DNA of 60,349 nt from Rhodopseudomonas palustris. GTDB taxonomy: Bacteria > Pseudomonadota > Alphaproteobacteria > Rhizobiales > Xanthobacteraceae. Position 1 is the stretch's first letter. Every line of letters begins with the position of its first letter. The translations under genes and the position numbers were made by a program. This document shows, piece after piece, positions 22,713 to 34,172 of this stretch. Under the pieces are notes generated by a model that did no database searches, had not been told where the DNA came from, and was given only the letters and a program-made list of their open reading frames with translations. Location of the stretch: NCBI GenBank assembly GCA_016215605.1, contig JACRJB010000040.1, positions 1-60,349 on the forward strand. The letters run 5' to 3'.

Positions 22713-23877
22713 TCCCGTTCTCAAGTTTCCACCCGAGCAGAAGGGCACGCCCGCGCAGGCGACCTCGTCCGAAACTGAGCGTCCGACGCGCCGGCTGCTC
22801 GCCGGGCTACGCCGCTATCGCCGGCTGCTGCTGCTGGTGGTGTTGCCGGTCGTGGTGCTGACCGCCGGCGTCGCCTTCTATCTCGAAGGCGGCCGCTACG
22901 TGACGACCGACGATGCCTATGTGGGCGCGCAGAAGGTGCTGATCACGCCCGACGTCGCCGGCAAGATCGTCAGCGTGACCGTGAAGGAAGGTCAGCACGT
23001 CCAGACCGGCGATCAGTTGTTCCAGATCGACCCGGTGCCGTTCCGGCTGGCGGTGGCGCAGGCGCAGGCCAAGCTGGCCGACGCCAAGACCACGCACGAC
23101 AACCTCGTCGCCAACGTCAAGATCTACGGCCAGACCATCGAGCTGGTGAATGCCGGGATCGACCTCAAGCAGCGCGACGTCGACCGCAAGTCCTCGCTGG
23201 TGCAGAGCCGCGCCGGATCGCAGCTCGACCTCGACAACTCCGCGACCGCGCTGGTCACCACCAAGGCGCAGCTTCAGCTCGTGATGCAGCAGCGCTCGAC
23301 CGCGCTGAACCAGTTGCTCGGCGATCCGGATCTGCCGCTGGAGAAATTCCCGGCCTACATGCAGGCGAAGGCGGCGCTCGACGACGCCCAGCGCAATCTC
23401 GATCTGTCGACCGTCCGCGCGCCGATGAACGGCACGGCGACCCAGGTCGACAACATCCAGCTCGGCCGCTTCGTCGCCGCCGGCACGCCGGTGTTCAGCG
23501 TCATCGACACCACCGCGCCGTGGGTCGACGCCAATCCGAAGGAAAGCGACTTCACCTATGTGACGGTCGGACAGAAGGTGACGATCGAGGTCGACGCCTT
23601 CCCCAATCACGAATTCACCGGCTCGGTGTCGTCGCTCAGTCCGGGCACGGGTGCGCAATTCGCGGTGCTGCCGCCGCAGAACGCCACCGGCAATTTCGTC
23701 AAGGTGGTGCAGCGCGTGCCGCTGCGGATAGCGCTCGACCCGTCGGATCCGATGACGCAGAAGCTGAAGGCCGGCATGAGCACCACGGTGTCGATCGACA
23801 CCCGCCATCGTCGCTCGCTGGCGAAGCTGCTCGGCTTCGGCACGGCCGCTGCCGCCGTGCAGCCTGATCGTCACTGA
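22705..23877 (+). CDS. HlyD/EmrA-family efflux adaptor
   Basis: Membrane-fusion protein of 390 residues that bridges the inner-membrane pump to the outer membrane. It has a short cytoplasmic N-terminus, one membrane helix (LLLLVVLPVVVLTAGVAFYL, about 33-52), a biotinyl-lipoyl-like half (VTTDDAYVGAQKVLITPDVAGKI), a coiled-coil hairpin (about 105-225) and a beta-barrel (DNIQLGRFVAAGTPVFSVID onwards). AAAGGAG stands eight bases before the ATG. It overlaps marR by eight bases and is two bases from emrB. Confidence 0.92.
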   Translation: MADPVLKFPPEQKGTPAQATSSETERPTRRLLAGLRRYRRLLLLVVLPVVVLTAGVAFYLEGGRYVTTDDAYVGAQKVLITPDVAGKIVSVTVKEGQHVQTGDQLFQIDPVPFRLAVAQAQAKLADAKTTHDNLVANVKIYGQTIELVNAGIDLKQRDVDRKSSLVQSRAGSQLDLDNSATALVTTKAQLQLVMQQRSTALNQLLGDPDLPLEKFPAYMQAKAALDDAQRNLDLSTVRAPMNGTATQVDNIQLGRFVAAGTPVFSVIDTTAPWVDANPKESDFTYVTVGQKVTIEVDAFPNHEFTGSVSSLSPGTGAQFAVLPPQNATGNFVKVVQRVPLRIALDPSDPMTQKLKAGMSTTVSIDTRHRRSLAKLLGFGTAAAAVQPDRH

Positions 23878-23879
23878 CC

Positions 23880-25442
23880 ATGGCTGCGGCTGCGACATCT
23901 TCCGCGGTTCCCGGCCTTCGCCGCAACATGGTGACGATCTGCGCCATGACGGCGACGATCATGCAGGCGCTCGACACCACCATCGCCAATGTGGCGCTGC
24001 CCTACATGCAGGGCTCGCTGTCGGCGTCGCAGGATCAGATCAACTGGGTGCTGACGTCCTACATCGTCGCCGCGGCGATCATGACGGCGCCGGTCGGCTG
24101 GATCGCCAACAGGTTCGGCCGCAAGCGAATTTTCATCATCTGCGCGGCCGGCTTCACGGTCGCCTCGGTGATGTGCGGCCTGGCGCAGGACATCACCCAG
24201 ATGGTCGCGTTCCGGCTGCTGCAGGGCGTGTTCGGCGCGGCTTTGGTGCCGCTGTCGCAGGCGGTGATGCTCGACAGCTACGCGCTGCACGAGCGCGCCA
24301 AGGCGATGGCGATCTGGGGCATGGGCGTGATGATGGGGCCGATCATGGGCCCCTCGCTCGGCGCCTGGCTGACCGAGACCTATTCGTGGCACTGGGTGTT
24401 CTTCGTCAACCTGCCGTTCGGTGCGATCACCGTGATCGGACTGCTGGTGTTCATGGACGAGACCAAGACCGATCAGGAGCTGCGGTTCGACTGGTTCGGC
24501 TTCCTCGCCCTCGCGGTCGGGATCGGCTCGATGCAGCTCGCGCTCGATCGCGGCGAGCAGCTCGACTGGTTCAACTCGTCGGAGATCGTGATCGAGTTCA
24601 TCGTCGCGGCGATCGGCTTCTACTACTTCTTCGCGCATTCGTTCACGACGCCGAAGCCGTTCATCCAGTTCGCGATCTTCAAGGATCGCAACTTCATCGG
24701 CGGCTGCGTCTTCATGACCGTGATGGGCCTGGTGCTGTTCTCGACCATGGCGCTGTCGTCGCCGTTCCTGCAGAATGTCGAGGGCTTTCCGATCATGACC
24801 GCCGGCCTGCTGCTGGCCTCGCGCGGCTGCGGCACCTTCGTGGCGATGATGCTGGTCGGGCGGATCATGCGTCACATCGAGGCGCGGATCCTGATCGCGA
24901 CGGGGCTGACGCTGACCTGCCTGTCGCTCTACGCCATGACCGGCTGGACCGACCAGACCAGCGTGTCCACCATCGTCACCACCAGCATCGTGCAGGGCTT
25001 CGGCTTCGGCCTGGTGTTCGTGCCGCTGTCGACGGTCGCGTTCATGACGCTGCCGGGCCATCTGCGCACCGACGGCACCTCGATGCTGACGCTGCTGCGC
25101 AACGTCGCGTCGTCGATCGGGATCTCGGTGGTGATCGCGCAGCTCACCTCCGGCACCCGCGCGACCCATGCCGTCCTGGCCGAGCACATCAACCCGTTCA
25201 ATCAGGCGCTGCAGATGCCGAACATCACCGGCACGATCGACATGGCGACCACCACCGGCAAGGCGATGATGGACGCCATCGTCACCGCGCAGGCGCAGAT
25301 CATCGCGTTCTCGCTCGACTATCAGATGGTGATGCTGTTCACCGCCTGCACCATCCCGCTGGCACTGCTGATCGGCTCGACCAGGGCCGCGCTGCGCAAG
25401 CAGGGCGAAGCCCCGGCGGATCATGCGGCGGTGATGGAGTAG
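23880..25442 (+). CDS. MFS drug-efflux transporter, DHA2 (EmrB) family
   Basis: A 520-residue drug:H+ antiporter with 14 predicted helices. DHA2 hallmarks are DTTIANVALPYMQGSL in helix 1, WVLTSYIVAAAIMTAPVGWIANRFGRKR (motif A) and VMMGPIMGPSLGAWLTETYSWHW (motif C). It begins two bases after the adaptor stop; the three genes form a complete EmrAB-type export unit controlled by the MarR protein. The substrate is not predictable. Confidence 0.94.
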   Translation: MAAAATSSAVPGLRRNMVTICAMTATIMQALDTTIANVALPYMQGSLSASQDQINWVLTSYIVAAAIMTAPVGWIANRFGRKRIFIICAAGFTVASVMCGLAQDITQMVAFRLLQGVFGAALVPLSQAVMLDSYALHERAKAMAIWGMGVMMGPIMGPSLGAWLTETYSWHWVFFVNLPFGAITVIGLLVFMDETKTDQELRFDWFGFLALAVGIGSMQLALDRGEQLDWFNSSEIVIEFIVAAIGFYYFFAHSFTTPKPFIQFAIFKDRNFIGGCVFMTVMGLVLFSTMALSSPFLQNVEGFPIMTAGLLLASRGCGTFVAMMLVGRIMRHIEARILIATGLTLTCLSLYAMTGWTDQTSVSTIVTTSIVQGFGFGLVFVPLSTVAFMTLPGHLRTDGTSMLTLLRNVASSIGISVVIAQLTSGTRATHAVLAEHINPFNQALQMPNITGTIDMATTTGKAMMDAIVTAQAQIIAFSLDYQMVMLFTACTIPLALLIGSTRAALRKQGEAPADHAAVME

Positions 25443-25477
25443 CTGCCGCCGCGTGAGGCGCGGCGCCTTACACTCCG

Positions 25478-25558
25478 ACGTCATGCGCGGGCTTGACCCG
25501 CGCATCCATCGCTCTTCGCAAGAAGATGGATTGCCGGGTGGAGCCCGGCAATGACGTG
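25478..25558. repeat. REP-like palindromic repeat
   Basis: CGTCATGCGCGGGCTTGACCCGCGCATCC and GGATTGCCGGGTGGAGCCCGGCAATGACG make two hairpins with closing CGTCAT/ATGACG ends. It lies between the convergent emrB and thiolase genes and is related to the element at 18988-19083. Confidence 0.75.
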
Positions 25559-25568
25559 CGTAGTTAAG

Positions 25569-26777
<1,209 letters not shown>

Positions 26778-26938
26778 GGTTCTCTCCCTTGCTGGCGTAT
26801 TCCGGGCTGAGGGCCGGAATTGGCGGCGAGTTTTAGGAAGCGGCTTGGGGCAGGTCAATGCGCGCTGCATGCACAGGGCGTTGCGGAAACCGTGCATGGC
26901 TGGCTTCGCCCGATAGGAAGGTCCGGTGGAATTTTGCT

Positions 26939-29674
26939 ATGCATCGGGTCATGACCATCCGCCCCGACATTCCGACGCCGCCCGATCCGCCGCCGCCCGC
27001 CGAGGCGTCGGCGAAGATGTCGCCGATGATGGAGCAGTATCACGAGATCAAGGCAGCCAATCCGGGGCTACTGTTGTTCTACCGGATGGGCGATTTCTAC
27101 GAGCTGTTCTTCGAGGACGCCGAGATCGCCTCGCGCGCGCTCGGCATCACGCTGACCAAACGCGGCAAGCATCTCGGTGCCGACATCCCGATGTGCGGCG
27201 TGCCGGTGGAGCGCTCCGACGACTATCTGCATCGGCTGATCGCGCTCGGCCACCGCGTCGCCGTGTGCGAACAGACCGAGGACCCGGCCGCGGCACGCGC
27301 CCGCAAGAGCGTGGTGCGGCGCGACGTGGTGCGGCTGATCACGCCCGGCACTTTGACCGAAGACACCCTGCTCGACGCCCGCGCCAACAACTATCTGCTG
27401 GCGATTGCGCGCGCCCGCGGGTCGGCGGGGGCCGACCGTATCGGGCTCGCCTGGATCGACATTTCGACCGGCGAGTTCAGCGTCACCGAATGCGCGACGG
27501 GCGAATTGTCGGCGACGCTGGCGCGGATCAACCCCAACGAGGCGATCGTTTCCGATGCGCTGTACAGCGACGCCGAACTCGGGCCGAGCCTGCGCGAACT
27601 CGCGGCGGTGACGCCGCTGACCCGCGACGTGTTCGACAGCGCCACCGCCGAACGGCGGCTGTGCGATTACTTCGCGGTCGCCACGATGGACGGCCTCGCC
27701 GCGCTGTCGCGGCTCGAGGCGGCCGCGGCCGCGGCCTGCGTCACTTACGTCGATCGCACCCAGCTCGGTAAACGGCCGCCGCTGTCGCCGCCGTCGCGCG
27801 AGGCCACCGGCTCGACCATGGCGATCGATCCCGCCACCCGCGCCAATCTCGAACTGACGCGGACGCTTGCCGGCGAACGCCGCGGCTCGCTGCTCGATGC
27901 GATCGACTGTACCGTCACCGCCGCCGGCTCGCGCCTGCTGGCGCAGCGCCTCGCTGCGCCGTTGACCGATGCCGCCGCGATCGCGCGGCGGCTGGATGCG
28001 GTCGAGGCTTTCGTGGCCGAACCGGTGTTACGCGAGCAGATCCGCAGCGCGCTGCGGGCCGCGCCGGACATGGCGCGGGCGCTGGCGCGGCTGTCGCTCG
28101 GCCGCGGCGGCCCGCGCGATCTCGCGGCGCTGTGCAGCGGCATCCTCGCCGCGGACGAGGTGCTGGCGCAGCTGTCGCGCCTCGCCGCGCCGCCGCAGGA
28201 CATCGCCGCGGCGATGGCGGCGCTGCAGCGGCCGTCGCGCGATCTGTGCAACGAGCTCGGCCGCGCGCTGGCCGACGATCTGCCGCTGATGAAGCGCGAC
28301 GGCGGCTTCGTGCGCGACGGCTACGAGGCATCGCTGGACGAAACCCGCAAGCTGCGCGACGCCTCGCGCCTCGTCGTCGCCGCCATGCAGGCGCGCTACG
28401 CCGACGAGACCGGCGTCAAGGCGCTGAAGATCCGGCACAACAACGTGCTCGGCTACTTCGTCGAAGTGACCGCGCAGCACGGCGACAGACTGATGGCGCC
28501 GCCGCTCAACGCCACCTTCATCCATCGCCAGACGCTGGCCGGACAGATCCGCTTCACCACCGCCGAACTTGGCGAGATCGAGGCCAAGATCGCCAATGCG
28601 GGCGACCGCGCGCTCGGCCTCGAACTCGAAATCTTCGACCGCCTGGCGGCGATGATCGACACCGCGGGCGATGATCTGCGCGCCGCCGCGCATGCGTTCG
28701 CGCTGCTCGATGTCGCCACTGCGCTCGCCAAGCTCGCGGTCGATGACAACTACGTGCGGCCCGAAGTCGACGCGTCGCTGAGCTTCGCGATCGAAGGCGG
28801 CCGGCATCCGGTGGTCGAGCAGGCGCTGAAGCGCGCCGGCGAGCCGTTCATCGCCAATGCCTGCGATCTGTCGCCGGGGCCGGCGCAGAAGAGCGGCCAG
28901 ATCTGGCTGCTGACGGGCCCGAACATGGCCGGTAAATCGACCTTCCTGCGCCAGAACGCGCTGATCGCGCTGCTGGCACAGACCGGCAGTTTCGTGCCGG
29001 CCAGCCGCGCCCGGATCGGCATCGTCGACCGGCTGTTCTCCCGCGTGGGCGCCGCCGACGATCTGGCGCGTGGCCGCTCGACCTTCATGGTCGAGATGGT
29101 CGAGACCGCCGCGATCCTCAACCAGGCGACCGAACGGGCGCTGGTAATCCTCGACGAGATCGGCCGCGGCACCGCGACCTTCGACGGCCTGTCGATCGCC
29201 TGGGCGGCGATCGAGCATCTGCACGAACAAAACCGGTGTCGGTCGCTGTTCGCGACGCACTATCACGAACTGACCGCGCTGTCGGCCAAGCTGCCGCGGC
29301 TGTTCAACGCCACGGTGCGGGTCAAGGAATGGCGCGGCGAAGTGGTGTTCCTGCACGAGGTGCTGCCGGGCTCCGCCGACCGCTCCTACGGCATTCAGGT
29401 CGCCAAGCTGGCCGGGCTGCCGCCCACGGTAGTGAACCGGGCCAAGGCGGTGCTGGCCAAGCTCGAAGCCAACGACCGCGGCCAGCCCAAGGCGCTGATC
29501 GACGATCTGCCGCTGTTCGCCATCACGGCCCGGGCGCCCGCCGAAGCCGCGCCGCCGACCGAGGCCGAGCAACTGATCGAGGCAGTGAAAGCGCTGCACC
29601 CCGACGAGCTGAGCCCGCGCGAGGCGCTCGACGCGCTGTACGCCCTGAAGGCGAAGCTGCCGAAGGGCGATTAG
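26939..29674 (+). CDS. mutS: DNA mismatch repair protein MutS
   Basis: Mismatch-recognising ATPase of 911 residues. The N-terminal domain has the mismatch-contacting motif in [14 protein letters not shown] near residue 48. The ABC-type ATPase begins with [13 protein letters not shown] near 662, then [18 protein letters not shown], and [12 protein letters not shown] as the Walker B/histidine region. The start at 26939 has GGTGGA eight bases upstream; an ATG four codons later (26951) is also possible. No mutL is adjacent. Its stop is four bases before an inverted repeat. Confidence 0.97.
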   Translation: MHRVMTIRPDIPTPPDPPPPAEASAKMSPMMEQYHEIKAANPGLLLFYRMGDFYELFFEDAEIASRALGITLTKRGKHLGADIPMCGVPVERSDDYLHRLIALGHRVAVCEQTEDPAAARARKSVVRRDVVRLITPGTLTEDTLLDARANNYLLAIARARGSAGADRIGLAWIDISTGEFSVTECATGELSATLARINPNEAIVSDALYSDAELGPSLRELAAVTPLTRDVFDSATAERRLCDYFAVATMDGLAALSRLEAAAAAACVTYVDRTQLGKRPPLSPPSREATGSTMAIDPATRANLELTRTLAGERRGSLLDAIDCTVTAAGSRLLAQRLAAPLTDAAAIARRLDAVEAFVAEPVLREQIRSALRAAPDMARALARLSLGRGGPRDLAALCSGILAADEVLAQLSRLAAPPQDIAAAMAALQRPSRDLCNELGRALADDLPLMKRDGGFVRDGYEASLDETRKLRDASRLVVAAMQARYADETGVKALKIRHNNVLGYFVEVTAQHGDRLMAPPLNATFIHRQTLAGQIRFTTAELGEIEAKIANAGDRALGLELEIFDRLAAMIDTAGDDLRAAAHAFALLDVATALAKLAVDDNYVRPEVDASLSFAIEGGRHPVVEQALKRAGEPFIANACDLSPGPAQKSGQIWLLTGPNMAGKSTFLRQNALIALLAQTGSFVPASRARIGIVDRLFSRVGAADDLARGRSTFMVEMVETAAILNQATERALVILDEIGRGTATFDGLSIAWAAIEHLHEQNRCRSLFATHYHELTALSAKLPRLFNATVRVKEWRGEVVFLHEVLPGSADRSYGIQVAKLAGLPPTVVNRAKAVLAKLEANDRGQPKALIDDLPLFAITARAPAEAAPPTEAEQLIEAVKALHPDELSPREALDALYALKAKLPKGD

Positions 29675-29677
29675 CCG

Positions 29678-29755
29678 TAGGATGGGTTGAGCACAGCGAA
29701 ACCCATCACCGCCGAGCTGGGTCCGATGGGTTTCGCTCCGCTCAACCCATCCTAC
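29678..29755. repeat. Inverted repeat behind mutS
   Basis: GTAGGATGGGTTGAG and CTCAACCCATCCTAC form a perfect 15-bp inverted repeat with a 48-base centre that holds further complementary pieces (GCGAAACCCATC / GATGGGTTTCGC). Similar GTAGGATGGGTT elements are common dispersed repeats in bacteria. It starts only four bases after the mutS stop. Confidence 0.85.
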
Positions 29756-29793
29756 GAACTGAAAGACAGCCCACCAGCATCACTTAAACGGCA

Positions 29794-29818
29794 ACGGCCG
29801 GGGCAGAGCCCCGGCCGT
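29794..29818. terminator. Bidirectional hairpin between mutS and the parvulin gene
   Basis: ACGGCCGGGGC-AGA-GCCCCGGCCGT is a perfect 11-bp stem with a three-base loop between two convergent genes. T residues follow only weakly on either strand, so it is a likely but not textbook terminator. Confidence 0.65.
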
Positions 29819-29844
29819 GCAGCAGACCTGAACGTCTGTGACGT

Positions 29845-30753
29845 TTACTTCTTGGCGGGCGCTGGCGTCTTGGCGGCGTCGGCCGGTGCGGGGGCCGCGG
29901 CGTCGGCCGGCTTGTCCATCCGCTCGACCTTGGCGGACTGACGCAGCTGCGCGACGTAGTCCGACTGCGCCTTGCGGGTGACGTACTGCTCGATCTGCGG
30001 CTTGACCTGCTCGAAGGTGGGCGGCTTGCGCGAGCGCTTTTCCTCGACCTTGATGATGTGCCAGCCGAACTGGCTCTTCACCGGGTCCGAGATCTTGCCC
30101 GGCTCCAGCGCGAAGGCCACCGCGGAGAATTCCGGCACCATCTGGTCCTTGGTGAAGAAGCCGAGGTCGCCGCCGTCGGAGGCGCCGGGGTCCTTGGACT
30201 TCTTCTTCGCCAGCTCGGCGAAGTCGGCGCCCTTCTTCAGTTCCTCGGCGACCGCCTTGGCCTCGTCCTCGGTCTCGACCAGGATGTGGCGGGCGTGGAC
30301 TTCCTGCTCGCCGGAAATCTGCTTGGCGGCGTCCTCGTAGACCTTCTTCATCGCCTCGTCGGTGGTGGCGGCCTTGCCCTCGACCGAGAGCAGATCGTCC
30401 ATCAGCAGGCGGTTGCGGGCGAATTCGAGCCGCTTCTTGAACTCGGCGCGGTCGGCGATCTTCTTGTCCTCGGCGGCCTTGGCGACGATCTTCATGTCGA
30501 TCAGGAACGCCAGCACGTTCTCTTTCTTGGCCGCCGGGTCCATCTGGGCCAGGCTCGGACCAAGCTCTTCCTCGGCCAGGGTGACGTCGCTCTGCCGGAT
30601 TTCAGCGCCGTTCACCTTCGCCAGTACCGGGTTGGCGTCCTGGGCGCGCGCCGCCGGGCTTGCGAGCAGCGCAAAAGCGAGACAACCGGTCGCGGCCGCG
30701 CTGATGATGCCGGAGCGCAGGGCCGAAAGGGCTGCGGGTGACGCAGGGGTCAT
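29845..30753 (-). CDS. Periplasmic peptidyl-prolyl cis-trans isomerase (parvulin/SurA-like)
   Basis: Foldase for exported proteins, 302 residues. A signal peptide (about 1-37, cleaving after SPAARA) is followed by a SurA N-terminal-like helical region and a PpiC rotamase domain (VHARHILVETEDEAKAV...GDLGFFTKDQMVPEFSAVAFAL...SQFGWHIIKVEE, about 152-245). The tail is Ala/Pro/Lys-rich. The gene is divergent from secA across 342 bases, a sensible pairing of export and folding. The substrate range is unknown. Confidence 0.92.
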   Translation of the reverse strand: MTPASPAALSALRSGIISAAATGCLAFALLASPAARAQDANPVLAKVNGAEIRQSDVTLAEEELGPSLAQMDPAAKKENVLAFLIDMKIVAKAAEDKKIADRAEFKKRLEFARNRLLMDDLLSVEGKAATTDEAMKKVYEDAAKQISGEQEVHARHILVETEDEAKAVAEELKKGADFAELAKKKSKDPGASDGGDLGFFTKDQMVPEFSAVAFALEPGKISDPVKSQFGWHIIKVEEKRSRKPPTFEQVKPQIEQYVTRKAQSDYVAQLRQSAKVERMDKPADAAAPAPADAAKTPAPAKK

Positions 30754-30871
30754 GGAAAATCCTTATTCTGAAAGCCGGGGTGTCGGGGGCGGCGGGACAG
30801 TCACCCAATCGCAGGGCCTTGGCAACGTGAAAACTCTGTCAAAATGATGAAATCCCTGAAGGGGCGGCGCG

Positions 30872-30900
30872 TTGACAACCCCCCACCCCAGCCATATCTC
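30872..30900 (+). promoter_or_regulatory. Putative sigma-70 promoter upstream of secA
   Basis: TTGACA (30872-30877), a 17-base spacer and TATCTC (30895-30900) make a plausible promoter about 195 bases upstream of secA. The -10 element is weak. On the other strand a TTGACA near 30835 could serve the parvulin gene, but no good -10 follows. The rest of the 30754-31095 gap shows nothing else I recognise. Confidence 0.45.
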
Positions 30901-31095
30901 TGCCGCCACTGGCACGGGTATCAAGGTCGTCGGACGGCCATGGCCGTCCCGCCGGCCCTCGGATTGCTGGATGACCAATCATTTTGCGCCTGCGCCTGTA
31001 TCCCGATAGGTGGCTGGGCGTCACGATGAGTTGATAGTGACTCGAGCGAACGGCACACAGGCTGCGAAGTCACATCGCAAGGACAGGAAGCTGGT

Positions 31096-33936
31096 ATGAT
31101 CGGCGCGTTGGCCCGCAAACTCTTCGGCTCTTCGAACGATCGCAGGATCAAGGCCTATCAGGCCCGGGTCGCCGCGATCAATGCGCTGGAGCCGGAGGTC
31201 GCGGCACTGTCGGACGAGGCGCTGCGCGCCCGCACCGATGAATTCCGCGCCCAGCTCGCCGCCGGCAAGACGCTCGACGACCTGCTGGTGCCGGCTTTCG
31301 CCACCGTGCGCGAGGCTGCCAAGCGCACCCTCGGCCAGCGCCATTTCGACGTCCAGCTGATCGGCGGCATGGTGCTGCACGAAGGCGACATCGCCGAGAT
31401 GAAGACCGGCGAAGGCAAGACCCTGGTCGCCACGCTCGCCTGCTATCTCAACGCGCTCGCCGGCAAGGGCGTCCACGTCGTCACCGTCAACGACTACCTC
31501 GCCAGCCGCGACGCCGGCTGGATGGGCCAGATCTATGCCTTCCTCGGGATGTCGACCGGCGTCATCGTCCACGGGCTCGACGACAGCCAGCGCCAGAAGG
31601 CCTATGCCTGCGACATCACCTACGGCACCAACAACGAATACGGCTTCGACTATCTGCGCGACAACATGAAGTACCGGCTCGAGGACATGGTCCAGCGCGG
31701 CCATTTCTTCGCCATCGTCGACGAAGTCGACTCGATCCTGATCGACGAGGCGCGCACGCCGCTGATCATCTCCGGCCCGCTCGACGACCGCTCCGAATTC
31801 TACAACACCATCGACACCTTCATTCCGAGCCTCGACAAGTCGGACTACGACGTCGACGAGAAGCAGCGCACCGTGACGCTGACCGAAGCCGGCATGGAGA
31901 AGATCGAGAAGCTGCTCGGCGACGCCGGCCAGCTGCGCGGCGAGTCGCTGTACGACGTCGAGAACGTCTCGGTGGTGCACCACATCAACCAGGCGCTGCG
32001 CGCGCACACGCTGTTCCAGCGCGACAAGGACTACATCGTCCGCAACGACGAGGTGGTGATCATCGACGAATTCACCGGCCGCATGATGCAGGGCCGGCGC
32101 TATTCCGAAGGCCTGCACCAGGCGCTGGAAGCCAAGGAACGCGTCACCGTCCAGCCGGAAAACCAGACGCTGGCGTCGATCACCTTCCAGAACTACTTCC
32201 GGATGTACGGCAAGCTCGCCGGCATGACCGGCACCGCGGCGACCGAAGCCGACGAATTCTACGACATCTACAAGCTCGAAGTGGTCGAGATCCCGACCAA
32301 TCTGCCGATCGCCCGTCTCGACGAAGACGACGAAGTGTATCGCACCCAGGCCGAGAAATACGCCGCGATCCTCGCCGAGGTCGAGCGCGCCAATGCGCGC
32401 CTGCAGCCGGTGCTGGTCGGCACCGCCTCGATCGAGAAGTCGGAAGTGCTCGCCGAGGTCCTGCTCAAGAACGGCTACAAGCAGATCGACTTCGGCGATC
32501 CGAAGGCGCTGGAGAAGCTGTACGCCGCCGCCCGCGCCGGCAAGCCGGCGAAGCTGTTCGCGGTGCTGAACGCGCGCTTCCACGAGCAGGAAGCCTACAT
32601 CGTCGCCGAAGCCGGCGTGCCGGGCGCGATCACCATCGCCACCAACATGGCCGGCCGCGGCACCGACATCAAACTCGGCGGCTCGCTGGAAATGCGGATC
32701 CCGCAAGAGACCCAGGGCATCACCGACGAGGCCGAGAAGGCCGCCCGGATCGAGCAGATCAAGGCCGACATCGAGCGCTTCCGCCAGATCGTGCTGAACG
32801 CCGAGGACGAGATCGAGATCGAGCCGGCCAAGGGCAACAAGCCCGCCAAGACCGCCAAACGCCCAGGCGGCCTGTACATCATCGGCTCCGAGCGCCACGA
32901 AAGCCGCCGTATCGACAACCAGCTGCGCGGCCGCTCCGGCCGTCAGGGCGATCCGGGCCGCTCCAAGTTCTTCCTGTCGCTGGAAGACGATTTGATGCGG
33001 ATCTTCGGCTCGGGCAAGCTCGACACCATGCTGACCCGTCTCGGCCTGAAGGAAGGTGAGGCGATCATCCATCCCTGGATCAACAAGGCGCTGGAGAAAG
33101 CTCAGCAGAAGGTCGAAGCGCGCAACTTCGACATCCGCAAGAACCTGCTGAAGTTCGACGACGTCCAGAACGACCAGCGCAAGGTGATCTTCGATCAGCG
33201 CATCGAGCTGATGAAGGAAGACAGCGTGGTCGAGACCGTCACCGACATGCGCCACACCTTCATCGAGGATCTGGTCGCCAAGCACGTCCCCGAGCATGCC
33301 TATGCGGAGCAGTGGGACGTCGCCGGCCTGAAGGAAGAGCTGCACCGCGTCGTCGGGCTGGAGATTCCGGTCGACGAATGGGCCAAGGAAGAGGGCATCG
33401 CCGACGAGGAGCTGCTGACCCGGCTCGAGAAGGTGTTCGACGAGCACATGGCGGCGAAGGTGGCGCAATGGGGCCCCGACGTGATGCGCTACGCCGAGAA
33501 GAGCATCCTGCTGCAGACGCTCGACCATCTGTGGCGCGAGCATCTGGTGATGCTCGACCATCTGCGCAACGTCATCGGCCTGCGCGGCTACGGCCAGCGC
33601 GATCCGCTGCAGGAATACAAGTCGGAAGCGTTCAATCTCTTCCAGGAGATGAGCGCGCATCTGCGCGAGGCGGTGACCGCGCAGCTGATGCGGGTCGAGA
33701 TCATCCCGCCGGAGCAGCCGCAGGAGCTGCCGCCGATGGAGGTCCACAAAATGGACCCCAACACCGGCGAAGACGAAATGCAGTTCGCCAACGTCTCGCT
33801 GGCGCCGGCCGACACCGTCGAGAAGTCGGCGCGCGATCCGAACCGTCCCGAGACCTGGGGCAAGGTCGGCCGCAATGAGGACTGCCCGTGCGGCTCCGGC
33901 AAGAAATACAAGCACTGCCACGGCAGGTACGCGTAA
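31096..33936 (+). CDS. secA: Preprotein translocase ATPase SecA
   Basis: Motor ATPase that pushes unfolded preproteins through SecYEG; 946 residues, normal length. The Walker A motif [14 protein letters not shown] is near residue 105, the [13 protein letters not shown] box near 208, and the second helicase half begins around 400 with [14 protein letters not shown] and [10 protein letters not shown]. The C-terminus carries the zinc/SecB-binding motif [20 protein letters not shown] stands five bases before the ATG. A strong terminator follows. Confidence 0.98.
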   Translation: MIGALARKLFGSSNDRRIKAYQARVAAINALEPEVAALSDEALRARTDEFRAQLAAGKTLDDLLVPAFATVREAAKRTLGQRHFDVQLIGGMVLHEGDIAEMKTGEGKTLVATLACYLNALAGKGVHVVTVNDYLASRDAGWMGQIYAFLGMSTGVIVHGLDDSQRQKAYACDITYGTNNEYGFDYLRDNMKYRLEDMVQRGHFFAIVDEVDSILIDEARTPLIISGPLDDRSEFYNTIDTFIPSLDKSDYDVDEKQRTVTLTEAGMEKIEKLLGDAGQLRGESLYDVENVSVVHHINQALRAHTLFQRDKDYIVRNDEVVIIDEFTGRMMQGRRYSEGLHQALEAKERVTVQPENQTLASITFQNYFRMYGKLAGMTGTAATEADEFYDIYKLEVVEIPTNLPIARLDEDDEVYRTQAEKYAAILAEVERANARLQPVLVGTASIEKSEVLAEVLLKNGYKQIDFGDPKALEKLYAAARAGKPAKLFAVLNARFHEQEAYIVAEAGVPGAITIATNMAGRGTDIKLGGSLEMRIPQETQGITDEAEKAARIEQIKADIERFRQIVLNAEDEIEIEPAKGNKPAKTAKRPGGLYIIGSERHESRRIDNQLRGRSGRQGDPGRSKFFLSLEDDLMRIFGSGKLDTMLTRLGLKEGEAIIHPWINKALEKAQQKVEARNFDIRKNLLKFDDVQNDQRKVIFDQRIELMKEDSVVETVTDMRHTFIEDLVAKHVPEHAYAEQWDVAGLKEELHRVVGLEIPVDEWAKEEGIADEELLTRLEKVFDEHMAAKVAQWGPDVMRYAEKSILLQTLDHLWREHLVMLDHLRNVIGLRGYGQRDPLQEYKSEAFNLFQEMSAHLREAVTAQLMRVEIIPPEQPQELPPMEVHKMDPNTGEDEMQFANVSLAPADTVEKSARDPNRPETWGKVGRNEDCPCGSGKKYKHCHGRYA

Positions 33937-33962
33937 GCGGCGCAGTCCGGATCAGGACAAGC

Positions 33963-33990
33963 AATGCCCGGCCTCGCGCCGGGCATTTTG
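33963..33990 (+). terminator. secA terminator
   Basis: AATGCCCGGC-CTCGC-GCCGGGCATT is a perfect 10-bp stem with a five-base loop followed by TTTG, 26 bases after the secA stop. Confidence 0.85.
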
Positions 33991-34003
33991 CTGTTCGGGG
34001 CTC

Positions 34004-34136
34004 ATGACGGAAACCGTCATTCCGGGGCGCGAGCGCAGCTCGCGAACCCGGAATCCAGAGGTTGTTGAATTATCTCGGGTGCCCTGAATCTCGAGATTCC
34101 GGGGTCGCTCACTGATGTGAGCGCCCCGGAATGACG
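34004..34136. repeat. REP-like palindromic repeat
   Basis: CGTCATTCCGGGGCGCGAGCGCAGCTCGCGAACCCGGAATCC and, after a short unique centre, GATTCCGGGGTCGCTCAC...GAGCGCCCCGGAATGACG form a nested palindrome ending CGTCATT/AATGACG. It fills the gap between the convergent secA and L,D-transpeptidase genes. Confidence 0.75.
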
Positions 34137-34172
34137 AGCCTCTTGCTTAAGGGAAGGAGCGACGCGTCCGCC

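Noticed and set aside
31021-33921. A 966-codon open frame opposite secA
   Set aside because: It mirrors secA exactly, has a low-complexity composition typical of antisense frames in GC-rich DNA, and resembles no family.
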